From contig JADNRV010000415.1 in the NCBI GenBank assembly GCA_015499995.1, forward strand, positions 1 to 37,319: a DNA stretch of 37,319 bases, given 5' to 3'. Made by a program: the position numbers and the translations under genes. Under the pieces are notes generated by a model. It made no database searches and was not told where the DNA came from. It worked only from the letters and a program-made list of their open reading frames with translations. Origin of the DNA: Flammula alnicola. Taxonomy: Eukaryota > Basidiomycota > Agaricomycetes > Agaricales > Strophariaceae. Positions 1-9,596 of the stretch are shown here, one piece after another; position 1 is the stretch's first letter, and each line of letters starts with the position of its first letter.

Positions 1-705
1 TGTACTCAGGCCAACTGCAGACTGGAATGGCTATCTCCCAAGATGGCCGCCCTTGCGGATGATCGCAGCTTTATCGGAACCCCGCCGGTCAGTTTTGTCA
101 CCGATTTGTGGGAGTGCATGCTACATTGGTATGTAGTGTGCGCAGAGGATGCAGGGAATTTGACACTAAACCTTCCATTTTTCCACTCCACAGAGGCTCT
201 TCCACCGAACGGTGGGTCCAGAAGTCCACTGTGGGCAAGCATTATCGCCGATTTGTGGGCAGCGCATGCTACATAACATTGGTTCCAAGTGCGCGAGCAA
301 TCTTTGGCTACATAAGGTGCGGTGCCCGGACACAACTACAAATCTTGATGCGCAAATCCTGTCAGTAAATTTCTTAAACGGCGCACGCATATCTTGCTCA
401 TTCCAAGCTCATTCCACGATATTTCGTCGAGAAAATGGGCAGTTTGGTAGGCGTATGCTACTACAAACATTATCTGCAACGTTATGGGCTTGGGCCTGTA
501 AGCATTGCTGGAGGCCCGGCCTCACCCGATTACCCGGACGGGAACCCACCTTTGGCGAAGCGAGCCTTGCCCCCCGCCCGCCATATGTAATATGTAGTGT
601 GGGCAGGGAATTTGATTCTATTCTTCTACTCCGGAAAGGCTAGCGCTCTTCCATCGAACGGTGGGTCCAGAAGTCCACTGTGGGCAAAGCGCGAAGCTGA
701 TTCTG
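1..705 (+). repeat. Repeat module 'head', left copy
   Basis: This noncoding, multi-copy DNA lies upstream of the first secreted kinase-like gene. It is matched in inverted orientation by about 19868-20580, and shorter pieces recur near 4850-4976 and 24901-25020. It holds two identical 33-bp direct repeats at 206-238 and 655-687, which start cgaacggtggg and end gtgggcaa. It also holds two versions of a 26-bp motif (gatttgtgggcagcgcatgc) near 103 and 251. The short open frames inside are not conserved in frame between copies and look like chance. It may be part of a non-autonomous mobile element or the ancestral promoter side of the duplicated unit. No target-site duplication could be identified. 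Confidence 0.75.
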
Positions 706-712
706 TATAAAT
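706..712 (+). promoter_or_regulatory. TATA box of secreted kinase-like gene, copy 1
   Basis: TATAAAT lies 121 nt upstream of the start codon at 834. It is kept in the second copy (19861-19867, minus strand) and in the promoter relic at 4977-4983, which supports a core promoter. A GACGTCA element follows about 17 nt downstream in each copy (TGACGTCA in the relic). Confidence 0.55.
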
Positions 713-833
713 GAATGCCATCGACGTCAACTGGTATTCGAGCTGGTCTCATTACCTGAACTTTTCAACTCTTCAGCGCGCGCAGGTCGCCCGTAGACAA
801 TCCTAAACGCCGTCTGCTTTCTATCTCTCTATC

Positions 834-2308
834 ATGCACTTTTCGCCTTTTCTGTTTATAGCCTCTATCTTGGCATATCGCGCAGTGTTCGCCCTTCCAG
901 TCACCTCCCCAGAGCCCCTCGCTGATGCCTCTCTGTAAGTCCTAAATTCGTACCTTTGTCCTTGAATGGGTGTTGACGACCTCCCTTGCTATAGATTCAA
1001 TGGCAGAGCAGCGTCTAAATCTCCTCTTCCTGTCGCCCGCAACCTTGCCATAGAAGCCCTTTTACTCCGGCGAGATGGTCTTATCGCACAAGCCTCTATC
1101 TTACTGCACAAACGTTCCTCCAAGGGTAAGGGCAAGGCGCCAGCAAGGCCTCCTGCCCAGCGTCAGCCTGCCAAGCATCATCCTGCCCAGCGTAAGGTGG
1201 AGAAAGCAGTCAAGAAGAATGCAAAGAATCAGCGACCTACTGCTAAAAAAGCTCAAGGAACTCATCCAAAGGGAGGCTCCCAGCGCACTGCATGTATGCG
1301 GCGAGTTCGTCCCCGAAACCTCTTTGGTAGAGCCTCTGTGAGTGCATTATCTATTGTTACAAGTCAAGCATCTCAATTGTCATAGACCACACCGCCACCG
1401 GAGGGATGCGAGGGTAAGTTTATGCACGTTACTCTGGTGTGAAACTTTTATGCACCAGTGTCCGTTCCAAATTCCAGACTTTCACATTACGGAACATGGC
1501 AAGGATTTGACTGTAACCATCAAAGGCGATTCGAAGAACCTTGGTAAAGGATCTACTAGTAGTAACAATGCTGGAGTATATAAGATCGAGAAATGGGGAG
1601 AGAGAACAGGCCCATTCATCGCGAAGAAATTTTCCGAACCTGAGGACAGGGATAAGGAAGCTGAAAATCTGCGTAAAGTGGTCAGTTTTAATCCCCTCAC
1701 TTTTAAAGAATCTGAGGTTTGACTTATTGGATATCCTTGTAGGGTCACCTCATTGCCAAGGGAGATTCCCCAAAGCATGGGGGTGGTGTGGGGACTGATC
1801 CCTGGGTGGTTACGAAATTTGCTCCTGGTCATCCCCTTAAGAAAACCAAGGAATACGCAAAAGCGATCTCCTTACCTTCCAGCGCCGATTGTGAAACGTT
1901 CTTGCAACATAAACATAAACTGCTTGCCGATGCGGTTGCACACCTGCACCAGAGCACAAAAATGCTTCACGCTGATCTCAAAGATGGTAAGTGTCGGTGA
2001 CGTAGTCAGATTCTGCTCGTTCATACTATTGATGCATGGCAGAGAATATCCATTGGGAATTTGACAACGCCGGCAAAGCGACTGTGCACTTGCTCGATTT
2101 CGGCCAAATGGCGGAGAAATCGAAACACGTAGACCAGGTATATCGCATGATTTATTGCTGCGCCGTCGAATGAAGCTGAAATTATCTCTCCAAGGTCATA
2201 GACAGATATCTCCCCAAAAAGGAAAAGGAAAAGGACAGAAGTGCCTACTCTTATGGTAAATATCGCGCAGAAGATATATATTCTGTCAAGCAGTGCCTAG
2301 GGAAATAA
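834..2308 (+). CDS. Secreted kinase-like protein, copy 1 (7 exons, 375 aa)
   Basis: Exons by eye: 834-934, 995-1337, 1386-1413, 1478-1680, 1743-1986, 2043-2137, 2195-2308. All have GT..AG borders and stay in frame, giving 375 aa. Residues 1-20 are a clear signal peptide (MHFSPFLFIASILAY..., cleavage likely after VFA). RR (59-60) and KR (73-74) are candidate Kex2 sites before a Lys/Arg/Pro-rich stretch to about residue 148. The C-terminal half resembles a protein kinase core: FIAKK with candidate ATP-binding Lys207, HADLKDEN with Asp303 and Asn308, and LLDFG with Asp325. Lys-to-HxD spacing (about 95 residues) fits a kinase, but only 48 residues follow DFG, so the usual activation segment and lower C-lobe are missing. 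It recalls minimal kinase folds (RIO or LPS-kinase type), but I recognise no named family. Substrate and activity are unknown. The second copy is at 18251-19739. The exon 3/4 junction was chosen because it keeps both copies open. Confidence 0.72.
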
Positions 2309-2469
2309 AGGTTGTGTTTTGATGGGAACTGGAAGAACTTATTGACATAGCCTGCTGATGAGGATGTGGTCTTCGCCTCTAGGTTTCTTATCGTCACATG
2401 TATTGCTAATTGGCTGGAGATAATTCATATGTGCATTGCTACGCCAAAAGTTTCCACCTTTGTTCTAAG

Positions 2470-2930
2470 TGCCAGAATCTCATGTTCTTGAAAACGCCAA
2501 CTGACCCGCTCAGCACGTCGCCTTGCCCTCCGCACCGCCTCAGACCACCCTCAACATCTACTTGTACCATCTCTTTTGCCTTCTCGGACTGTGGATCAGC
2601 GTCTTTCATCTGGCTTGCTGCAAGGTCCGCTCAGTCCTCTCCTGCCAAGTCGGTCGAGATAACATCGCTGGGTCCTTTCTCAAGCACCGTGACACCGCCG
2701 AGCTTTCGGGAGACTAAGGAGGCCCGTTGGTCGGGAGGTGTCTTAGGGTCGACGCCAATTTGTGCCCTTAGCCGGTTGAATCCAACGACGATGGGAGTGA
2801 CGACTGCACTGCGATGGCCCTTGACGATGGATACGTCTTGGCCGATCATGTACAGACCACCCGCGTCGAGGACGATGAACATATCGTCCGACTCCATACC
2901 ACGAATAAGAGCGAATAAGCCGTAATAGTC
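2470..2930 (-). pseudogene. ATP-dependent NAD(P)H-hydrate dehydratase fragment (left)
   Basis: Translated on the minus strand, this matches the C-terminal half of the eukaryotic NAD(P)H-hydrate repair kinase-fold dehydratase (NAXD/YjeF C-terminal family). Visible pieces are [48 protein letters not shown] and the signature [12 protein letters not shown]. It is not functional. The N-terminal half is absent: the match breaks near 2931 where the F-box module spacer begins. A TGA stop interrupts the frame after the LAGED segment (near 2630), and the usual LTPN motif reads VTPI. The right arm holds a longer copy at 17086-18125. A working gene would have to lie elsewhere in the genome. Confidence 0.8.
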
Positions 2931-3127
2931 TCAGGGGTCAGACGTCAAGCAACCAAGATCCTCGAACTTGCCTCCTACGAGTCGGACTCGCAGTGCACGG
3001 GAAAACCTGGGTATAATTCTCTATCACAGGGATAATGCTGCCGCCCATGCGTGTCGACAATAATAATGAGAGGTCACAATAATGCAAATTATTTTCAACG
3101 CTATATTCCCAAAGCCCCATCCGGATC
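2931..3127. repeat. Spacer repeat between dehydratase fragment and F-box gene
   Basis: About 200 bp lies downstream of the F-box gene. It recurs inverted at about 26712-26950 beyond the third F-box copy. A shorter related stretch lies near 17020-17070, ahead of the dehydratase pseudogene. Landmarks are cctgagactattacg and gagtccgactcg (minus-strand sense). It shows that the F-box and dehydratase modules were neighbours in the ancestral unit. No gene is seen in it. Confidence 0.7.
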
Positions 3128-4739
3128 CTATGCCTCCAGGTCATACCAGCTTCTCAAGGCTCTCCCCTCAGATTCGTCTAGAGCTTTCACCTGTACACAC
3201 ACGACATCGCCCAACACAGAACTTTCACGAACCACGCTCCACCAGCTGGTCAAACCCTCAACGTCGTCGATTTTCTTGCAGATGTCGATATGCTTCAGCG
3301 TTGGTATGTTCTTTGCATAGGGGAGTGCAAGGGCCTGTGCTGTGAGCAAGGACTGGATTTCTGGACTTGTACCATCGCCTATTACATGCGCATCCCCCCG
3401 GAGAATGAGGGAAACATATGCTAGAGGCACAGAAGCCAGGCTGCGATGAACCTGGTTGCACTGAGTAGAATTTAGTAACCTTCAAAACCAACGGTGAATC
3501 GGACATGAGTCTCACCAAGAGATCCAGCTCATCTGTGACTCTTGCAGCCAACAAAATATCCAAATATGTCAAATGAGGTAGAATGTGACCCAAGGCCTTC
3601 CACCAAGATAAAGGCATGACCTCATGGTGGGTGAAGTGGAGACTTTTCAGAAAAGGTACAGCTCGCATTGCAGCGAATGCAGGTGTAGCATCGTCGTCTT
3701 CAGATCTCCAAGTATAGTCCACCACCACCACACGACGTAGATGGTTGTGAGAAGCAGTGGAGTCAAGGAAAACATGGAGGTCCTTGTATAGTCCCTTGAT
3801 AGAAACCAAACTCGGAAATGAAACTTCGTGGGTTTTGGGAGATGCATCGCGATGCGAGAACGGCGAGAAGCCGAAAATGAGGGTGCGCAAGGCCGGGAAT
3901 GCACTTGCGAGGGCTTTTAGAGATACATCGCAGCTGCGCAGAGAAAGTACCACGACGTTGGGGAAGACAACCGGAGTTTTGAATTCGTTGCGGCCTTCTT
4001 CCAATTCCTCGTCGTGCAGCAAGTTGCGCAGGTTACATTCAAAGAGATCGATCTCTGTCAAACGTCCCCTGGTATGGAACAGGACGCTTCCCATTCCTTC
4101 GCCTACGGTGAGATCCAGCTGCTCCAGGTCCTCGTGTACATTGAATTTGACTGTTTGCAAGTTGGTAACGTCTTTCCTCAAATCCATCGCCTCTCCGAAA
4201 CGATTTGATGCAAGGAGTCCTACACTCCATAGGTCGATATAAGTGAGCCGGGGAAGGCTGAAGAGCGCGAGGGCAAAATCAGGGGAATGAAAGGCAATTT
4301 CTTCCACATCGCCTTCGATCAAGATGGAGTGGAGGTTGGACATGAGCGCCAAATCATGGGTCAGAATAGGTGCCCAGGTGGATATGGGGTATTCTTCCTT
4401 CTCCACAAGAACACGCATGTCTCCAACCCATACGGTGGTTTCTAAGGCGAGACACCCTATTTCAAGTTTGATTATGTACCTGCCCGGTCCCAAAATCTCT
4501 GTTCGACGACCAGCGTCGGGATCCTCGACATTCCTTGACTGTGTCACGGTGTTGTTCAGGATGAAATTCAGGAAGGTGAGGAGCTCTTGAGGATTTCGAT
4601 CGAGGGAGACCGTACGCAATAGATGAGGCAATGCAAGAATGCGGATGTGTGAAGAGACAAGAGAAAGGACCGCGAGCGAGGACGTTGGACAAGCTTGAAG
4701 GATATGATCCAGCACGTCATCGTTAGGACTATTACCCAT
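3128..4739 (-). CDS. F-box-like/LRR-like protein, copy 1 (2 exons, 518 aa)
   Basis: Minus-strand exons are 4739-3516 and 3460-3128. The 55-nt intron starts GTGAGA, carries a TTACTAAA branch-like site and ends CTCAG. Splicing joins the two frames to give 518 aa ending in YDLEA. Residues 5-45 (DDVLDHILQACPTSSLAVL, then ALPHLLRTVSL) resemble the divergent F-box-like segment of the large agaricomycete F-box families. The rest has recurring Leu-rich strand/helix units (LRTLIFGF, LTYLDILLA, FLKSLHF) as in C-terminal LRR regions. By family analogy it may act as a substrate adaptor of an SCF ubiquitin ligase; target unknown. The frame is intact. Related copies are at 20691-22292 (broken) and 25121-26711 (intact). 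The first ATG was chosen because all three copies align from this region. Confidence 0.72.
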
Positions 4740-4976
4740 GTTTTGAATATGTCGCGACTCGCAAAAGAGGGCCTACGGTTGCAAGATCTGGAGAATCAAA
4801 CTGTTGACGAGGATGAATGACAGGTTGCAGTGCCAGAAGGTTGCAGACCGGAATGGCTATCTCCCAAGATCGATCACCGATTTGTGGGCAGCGCATGCTA
4901 CATAGTGTGGGCAGAGGAGTCTAGTGTGGGCGGGGAATTTGACACCAGCGTCGAGCTTTGCTCGACGCTGATTCTG
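4740..4976. repeat. Head-module fragment upstream of F-box copy 1
   Basis: This sequence between the F-box start and the promoter relic contains the 26-bp motif again (gatttgtgggcagcgcatgc, about 4879) next to cagaccggaatggctatctc. The latter also begins the window and recurs inverted near 20550-20590 and 25000-25015. The 33-bp repeat pair is missing, so this is a shortened head module. No gene is seen. Confidence 0.65.
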
Positions 4977-5400
4977 TATAAATGAATGTCATTGACGTCA
5001 AGTGGCAGTCGAGCTGGTTTCATCACCTGCACTTTTCAACTCTTCAGCGCTCAGCGCTCAGCGTGCGCAGGTCGCCCGTAGACAATCCTAATCGCCATCT
5101 GTTCTCTATCTCTCTATCACGCACTTTTCGCCTTTTCTGTTTATAGCCGAGAATCGAAGCGTTATTTGAAATCGACGTGGATGGATGACAGTTGAGCTCA
5201 GCCTGAGCCAGTATGGCTATCTCCGAAGTACCACCATGATCAGGGTTCACCTCCTCGTCTTGAACGCATTCATATATACTCTAAGTAGTGTCATTTTCAA
5301 CGTTAACTGGTACATATGTAATACAACTAGAATAGGAGAGGAGTGCCCCAGGAAAATGGAAAAATCTATGTATGAACGTAAATGCTGCTTGAGGTTCGAC
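4977..5400 (+). pseudogene. Chimeric relic: kinase-like promoter and first exon fused to F-box 5' flank
   Basis: The kinase-like promoter is recognisable from a TATA box (4977-4983) through the sequence that normally encodes the first residues of the signal peptide. The start codon has become ACG (cacgcactttt). At about 5148 the similarity switches abruptly to the 5' flank of the F-box gene (aatcgacgtggatggatgacag). The same fusion occurs inverted at about 23290-23530, and similarity continues through about 5225-5400 against 23010-23170. No coding potential remains. It is a deletion product that must predate duplication of the arms. Confidence 0.65.
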
Positions 5401-5433
5401 CGAGCCCGGTAACTGTATTCCACACCCAATTCA

Positions 5434-7074
5434 TCAATGCGAGGCAGGGGTAGGACTTGCGGCGCTTGCAAGACTTTCCGGTGGATTCGAAATCGGGTCG
5501 CTCTCTGCTTCATTCTTCGTAGGTTCCTTCTTCTGCAGGATCTGTGCAATGGTACCAGAAAGAGGTGAAGCCTCTTGGTCCATTGCTATCTTCAAGAACC
5601 ACGGTTTGCTCATGTAGTTTCGAATCCTAGGGAAAGAGGCCTTAGCCACAGTCCAAGATGCACCTTCAAAAACCAAGGCTTACCCATCAGGAAGCAGAAC
5701 GACGACATTCTTTCCAGAGGTATTGGCGACAGCCTTCCCTTCGTCGCTCTTCAGCCATCGCAAGGCACCAGAGAGCGCACTGCCGCTACTGCCTCCCACC
5801 AAAAGCCCCTCGCTTCTCATCATTTGCTGAACTGCAGCAAACGATTCTTCGTCCGAAGTTTTCATCCAAACGTCAACATCGTCACGGCATAGAACATCTG
5901 GGACGAAGTCATAACCAATTCCTTCAACAATATATTGGGCGCCATTGTCAGCTGTGTTCAGGCTCTCTGGCAGTGCTAGAATGCTGCCTTTCTGTAACCC
6001 AGGTATGTTAGAGATAACAAAGACCAGCAAGTCAAGGAAATAACCCACAGGATCAACTCCAATAACTGTGCAATCTGGGTTGTGCGTCTTCTTGATGGCT
6101 CTTGAGATACCCGTGACTGTACCTCCGGTACCTGCGCCCGCGACCATGACGTCGACCTTTTCAGATGAAGGTCTTGAAGACGTGGAAGGCGTTGAAACAA
6201 CAGCCTCGATAATTTCGGGGCCTGTTGTCAGCTCATGGGCGAGGGGATTATTTACCTATGAACAAGCATACTCAGAATCGAATATCATCATGAAAAAGAA
6301 GAAACGACGCACGTTTCGGTATTGGTCAAGAATGATCCCATAGGGAATTTCTCGCTGTAACCGGTTCGCCACTCCTACGATCGTTAAGGAATTCAGCCAC
6401 GAGAGTACTATGGCGATGAGTTTGGGCTCTACCTATGTGGCTGTCTGGAGAGTCCCAAGCCGCCTCTGTTGGTGTGCGGACAACTTCAGCACCGAGAGCA
6501 CGAAGAAGAGCTTCTTTTTCCTATAGTACAAAAGGAGTGGTTGAGTGGATGTTGGAAAGGCATTAATGGTAGTTAAAATAGACCTACAAGAGACATCTTA
6601 TTGGGGAGAGTTATGACGACTGAATAACCCTTATCTATAGTATTCAGTATTTGTTCTCAGCGGGTGTCCGTTCAGCGCTTTACCTTGATGGCGCAGGCAA
6701 TAGCCAATCCAATTCCTAGGCAAGAAAAGAGGATAAGAAACACCGCCGATGTCCAGGAATCGATGAAACGTGCCTGTATTGCCAGAGGTCGGCTCGATGA
6801 CCACACTCTTGCCCGGGATGAGCTTTCCTTCCTTCTCAGCGGCTTCTACCATCGCCTTTGCGATTCGATCCTTAACCGATCCTCCTGCAGACATGAACTC
6901 TACTTTGCCCACTACATACAATACTTCAGTCAATTCTCAACGAAAAATGCTCTGGCATAAGAGGGGCTTACGGAGGTTGCATTTGAGGTCATTGGCCTGC
7001 GCAATCTTGTCAAGGCGGATGAGAGGCGTGTGACCAACACCACCGAGAGCGTTGTCGAGAATGTGGGTGGGCAT
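5434..7074 (-). CDS. CYS4: Cystathionine beta-synthase, catalytic core only (9 exons, 390 aa)
   Basis: This PLP enzyme condenses serine (or O-acetylserine) with homocysteine to give cystathionine, in cytosolic transsulfuration. Minus-strand exons: 7074-6972, 6911-6774, 6715-6684, 6629-6588, 6520-6433, 6374-6313, 6255-6045, 5987-5684, 5626-5434, totalling 390 aa. Motifs in order: [21 protein letters not shown] with the PLP Schiff-base lysine as Lys48; [21 protein letters not shown]; phosphate loop [38 protein letters not shown]. There is no N-terminal haem domain. The C-terminus stops about 50 residues after the catalytic fold, with no CBS/Bateman pair, unlike the roughly 507-aa yeast Cys4. 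The intron at 6773-6716 has a GC donor (GCACGT). The frame is open upstream to 7284, so a 70-aa N-terminal extension is possible. I chose the ATG next to THILD because it fits family starts. Confidence 0.88.
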
Positions 7075-9596
7075 TGTTACTTGCTTGGAAGCAGTGAAGG
7101 TTTGTGGTTGTGGTTTGAGTTTCACTGTTTGAAGGACAGGAGAGTACATATTCATCAAGGTCGCCCTCGGCCCAGATGTTCCGCTCCCGGCGCCTTGCGG
7201 ACGGATCTCGAGAGTTCTCGAACCGGGTAAGTTGCCGCTGTCGTCATATTTTTGCACTGTGCCATATGCTTTGGCTTGCGACACGTCGTCTCACAGACTC
7301 TTGCCCTCGTCGCATGTGCATCTGGTCTCAGGAAGTTTGACACGACGCCTCTCGACTCCAAGCAGTCCTACGTAATACGCAATCCATGTTCCAAAAAACT
7401 TGCACGTTTGAATCCACGGTTGCCTTGCCACAGTGGCAAGCAGTAGTGCTGAAAAAAATTTCAAGACCTAACAGCCTGTAATCGTTGCTCATGGTATGAA
7501 GCTATTGATATTTCAACATCCCCAGCGTGCCATTCAGTGGACACATCTGCCAACGGCCGCGCGCTGCATGGAACGAATTCGGATACGACACCCGTACGGG
7601 CAAGCACGACAAGCATCTTCTGGTTAACCTTGTGTATGTATCACGACTGTCAAATTCTGGGAATTGTACGCGTTATCGTGCTCTATTTAGGCGTGTCTAA
7701 GCCTATGGCCTGCCTTAGCAAGCAAGATTTTCCATCAGCAGAAGGACGCGTCACTATCTTGCTCTATGTCTATTGGGATATTCCTGGCCATTTCTGCCAT
7801 CACGATCGCGCTAAATATCAAACCTCTTGACACCATCGAGACTTACGCTTGGTGGATCGGAAAATGCTGCTGCATCTCATTATGAGCGCTTTAGAAAATG
7901 GAGTCGATGGATTCCAATTTTAATGTGGACCGCGGTACGCTGCATAAAACAGTCTATCTTCGCCTACAACTTACCAAGCAGCCCGTTAATCTTAGGACAC
8001 CGACCATGAATAATACATTTCGTCCATTTCTGGGGTGATGAGGGGTGATGGCAGGAGGTATTCTCGAAAGGTCTCTGTCTTTCTGAAGCCTCTGATGCAG
8101 TTTAATTGAAATTTGCCCATGCCAGAATTCCCAAAATACCACCAATGGCGGCGTCTTGATCTCAAGGGTGCAGATATTCTGATGCAAGATATTCTGATGC
8201 AATAACTATCTGGTCTTCTGTCAGCAAGTCAAGTCAACGTCGCTGGAGGAGCAGCATATCCATGCGATCCTCCAGGCTCCAACTAAAGTCGACCCGACGT
8301 CGACACCGAGACCGAGCTAACCGAATGGCTGAGCACAAAAACCTGAGGACGAATTATAATCTGCACGTATTTATGGCTCGTGAGGCTTTGACAAATTGAA
8401 GGCTCGGCAAACCCACGCCAGAATAAGTATTCTTGTTACCATATCGACCTTCCGACTCGGCCGAGTCATCTTTACTCTGTGCGGCCTCGGGTGCGGAAGT
8501 TGCCTGCAAAACGCTGCGAGTGCGACGGTGCGCGAGAGCGTGCGGTCTATGGCTGTGCAGCGTACGCCTTCCATGGCATGATCCTTTCCGTGTATACGAA
8601 CTGCGAAACTCTCACCCAACGCTAATCTACTGGGTGGCACTGTATTGACGAGAAACCATCTGTCAAGAGCTATCAAAGCTTCACATTTTCGAGTTGCCAG
8701 ATATACATAGCGATACTTCAATTTACTTGGGGAGAAGATTCGCAGGAATTTACCACATGAAAACTGTTGGAATATTCATGCGATAATCCCTAAAGTATCG
8801 GATCGGGTACGGACATGGGTGCCCACGAGGCTCACACCACTCTTTCTGGGACGCGTTCCGCCAACTTTTTCACGCGCATGTCGTTGCATGTCGGAATATA
8901 ATACACACATACGCCGCACTGCACGCACACATCGCGCTTCCTGACAACCTCATCAACGGTCGTCTCTATCATGAACTCAGCACGATTGGTTCCGTGTGTC
9001 GTTGCACATCGCGAAATAAATATGCTCCCTGCAATAGATTTACATTCACTCTCGCATGCAATTATCATGGGTCCAGTACTAGTCAATTGAGCCAGTCAGA
9101 CGGATATTTCAAACCTTTCACATTACTTTTTATATCTAGCTTAGTAGAGCGCTATGTAGTAAATATACCAACAAGTATTGCGAGCGAGGGTCATCAATCA
9201 GTCTCATGGAATCCAAGACCCACTCCACTTGCACAGACATCAATATCACTTCGAATGTTCTAAAATTCCTCGACGGGCTCAGTTGGAAATGGCAATTTGG
9301 GAAATGCAGTAGTTGGAACCCACCAAGCTCCACACCGTGTACTCGTACTATTATAAGTACGTTGGAGGAGGCTGTGAGGGGCTGACATAGTGGGATATGT
9401 AGATCACATATACAATTTTACATACATACTACATACAGTACACGGTCCAGCTATCGTTACATGCTCAATTTAACCAACACATATTTCTTCAAGTTATCAA
9501 CGTCGTCGATGCCGTTATGTACCCTCCTTGCCCCACAGTCATCCAATCACTTCGACAGCGTCGGTTCCTTATTCGAAGCTTGCTTTCGGCAAACGA
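7075..9596. other. 2.5-kb intergenic stretch, no recognisable gene
   Basis: It lies between the CBS start and the 3' end of the DOPA-dioxygenase-like gene. Open frames are all under about 120 aa, lack recognisable motifs and cannot be joined into a familiar protein by plausible splice sites. The first 200 nt or so are presumably CBS 5' UTR and promoter. No tRNA- or rRNA-like block was seen. Confidence 0.5.

Noticed and set aside
2410..2925. 171-codon plus-strand open frame over the dehydratase fragment
   Set aside because: The minus strand carries the recognisable GGQGD-type enzyme sequence. The plus-strand frame has no motif and is not conserved in the right arm.
3468..3495. A 28-nt intron in the F-box gene between gttactaa and caaccag
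   Set aside because: It is too short for fungal splicing. The 55-nt intron with a GTGAGA donor and TTACTAAA branch-like site in all three copies gives the same frame with standard signals.
1..5400. CRISPR array or bacterial-type system suggested by repeated short motifs
   Set aside because: The repeats are irregularly spaced and unevenly oriented. The surrounding genes are intron-rich and eukaryotic.
7075..9596. Hidden multi-exon gene or tRNA in the 2.5-kb gap
   Set aside because: No motif-bearing frames could be chained, and no tRNA A/B-box pattern with a cloverleaf-compatible arm was found by eye. Expression data would be needed to claim a gene.
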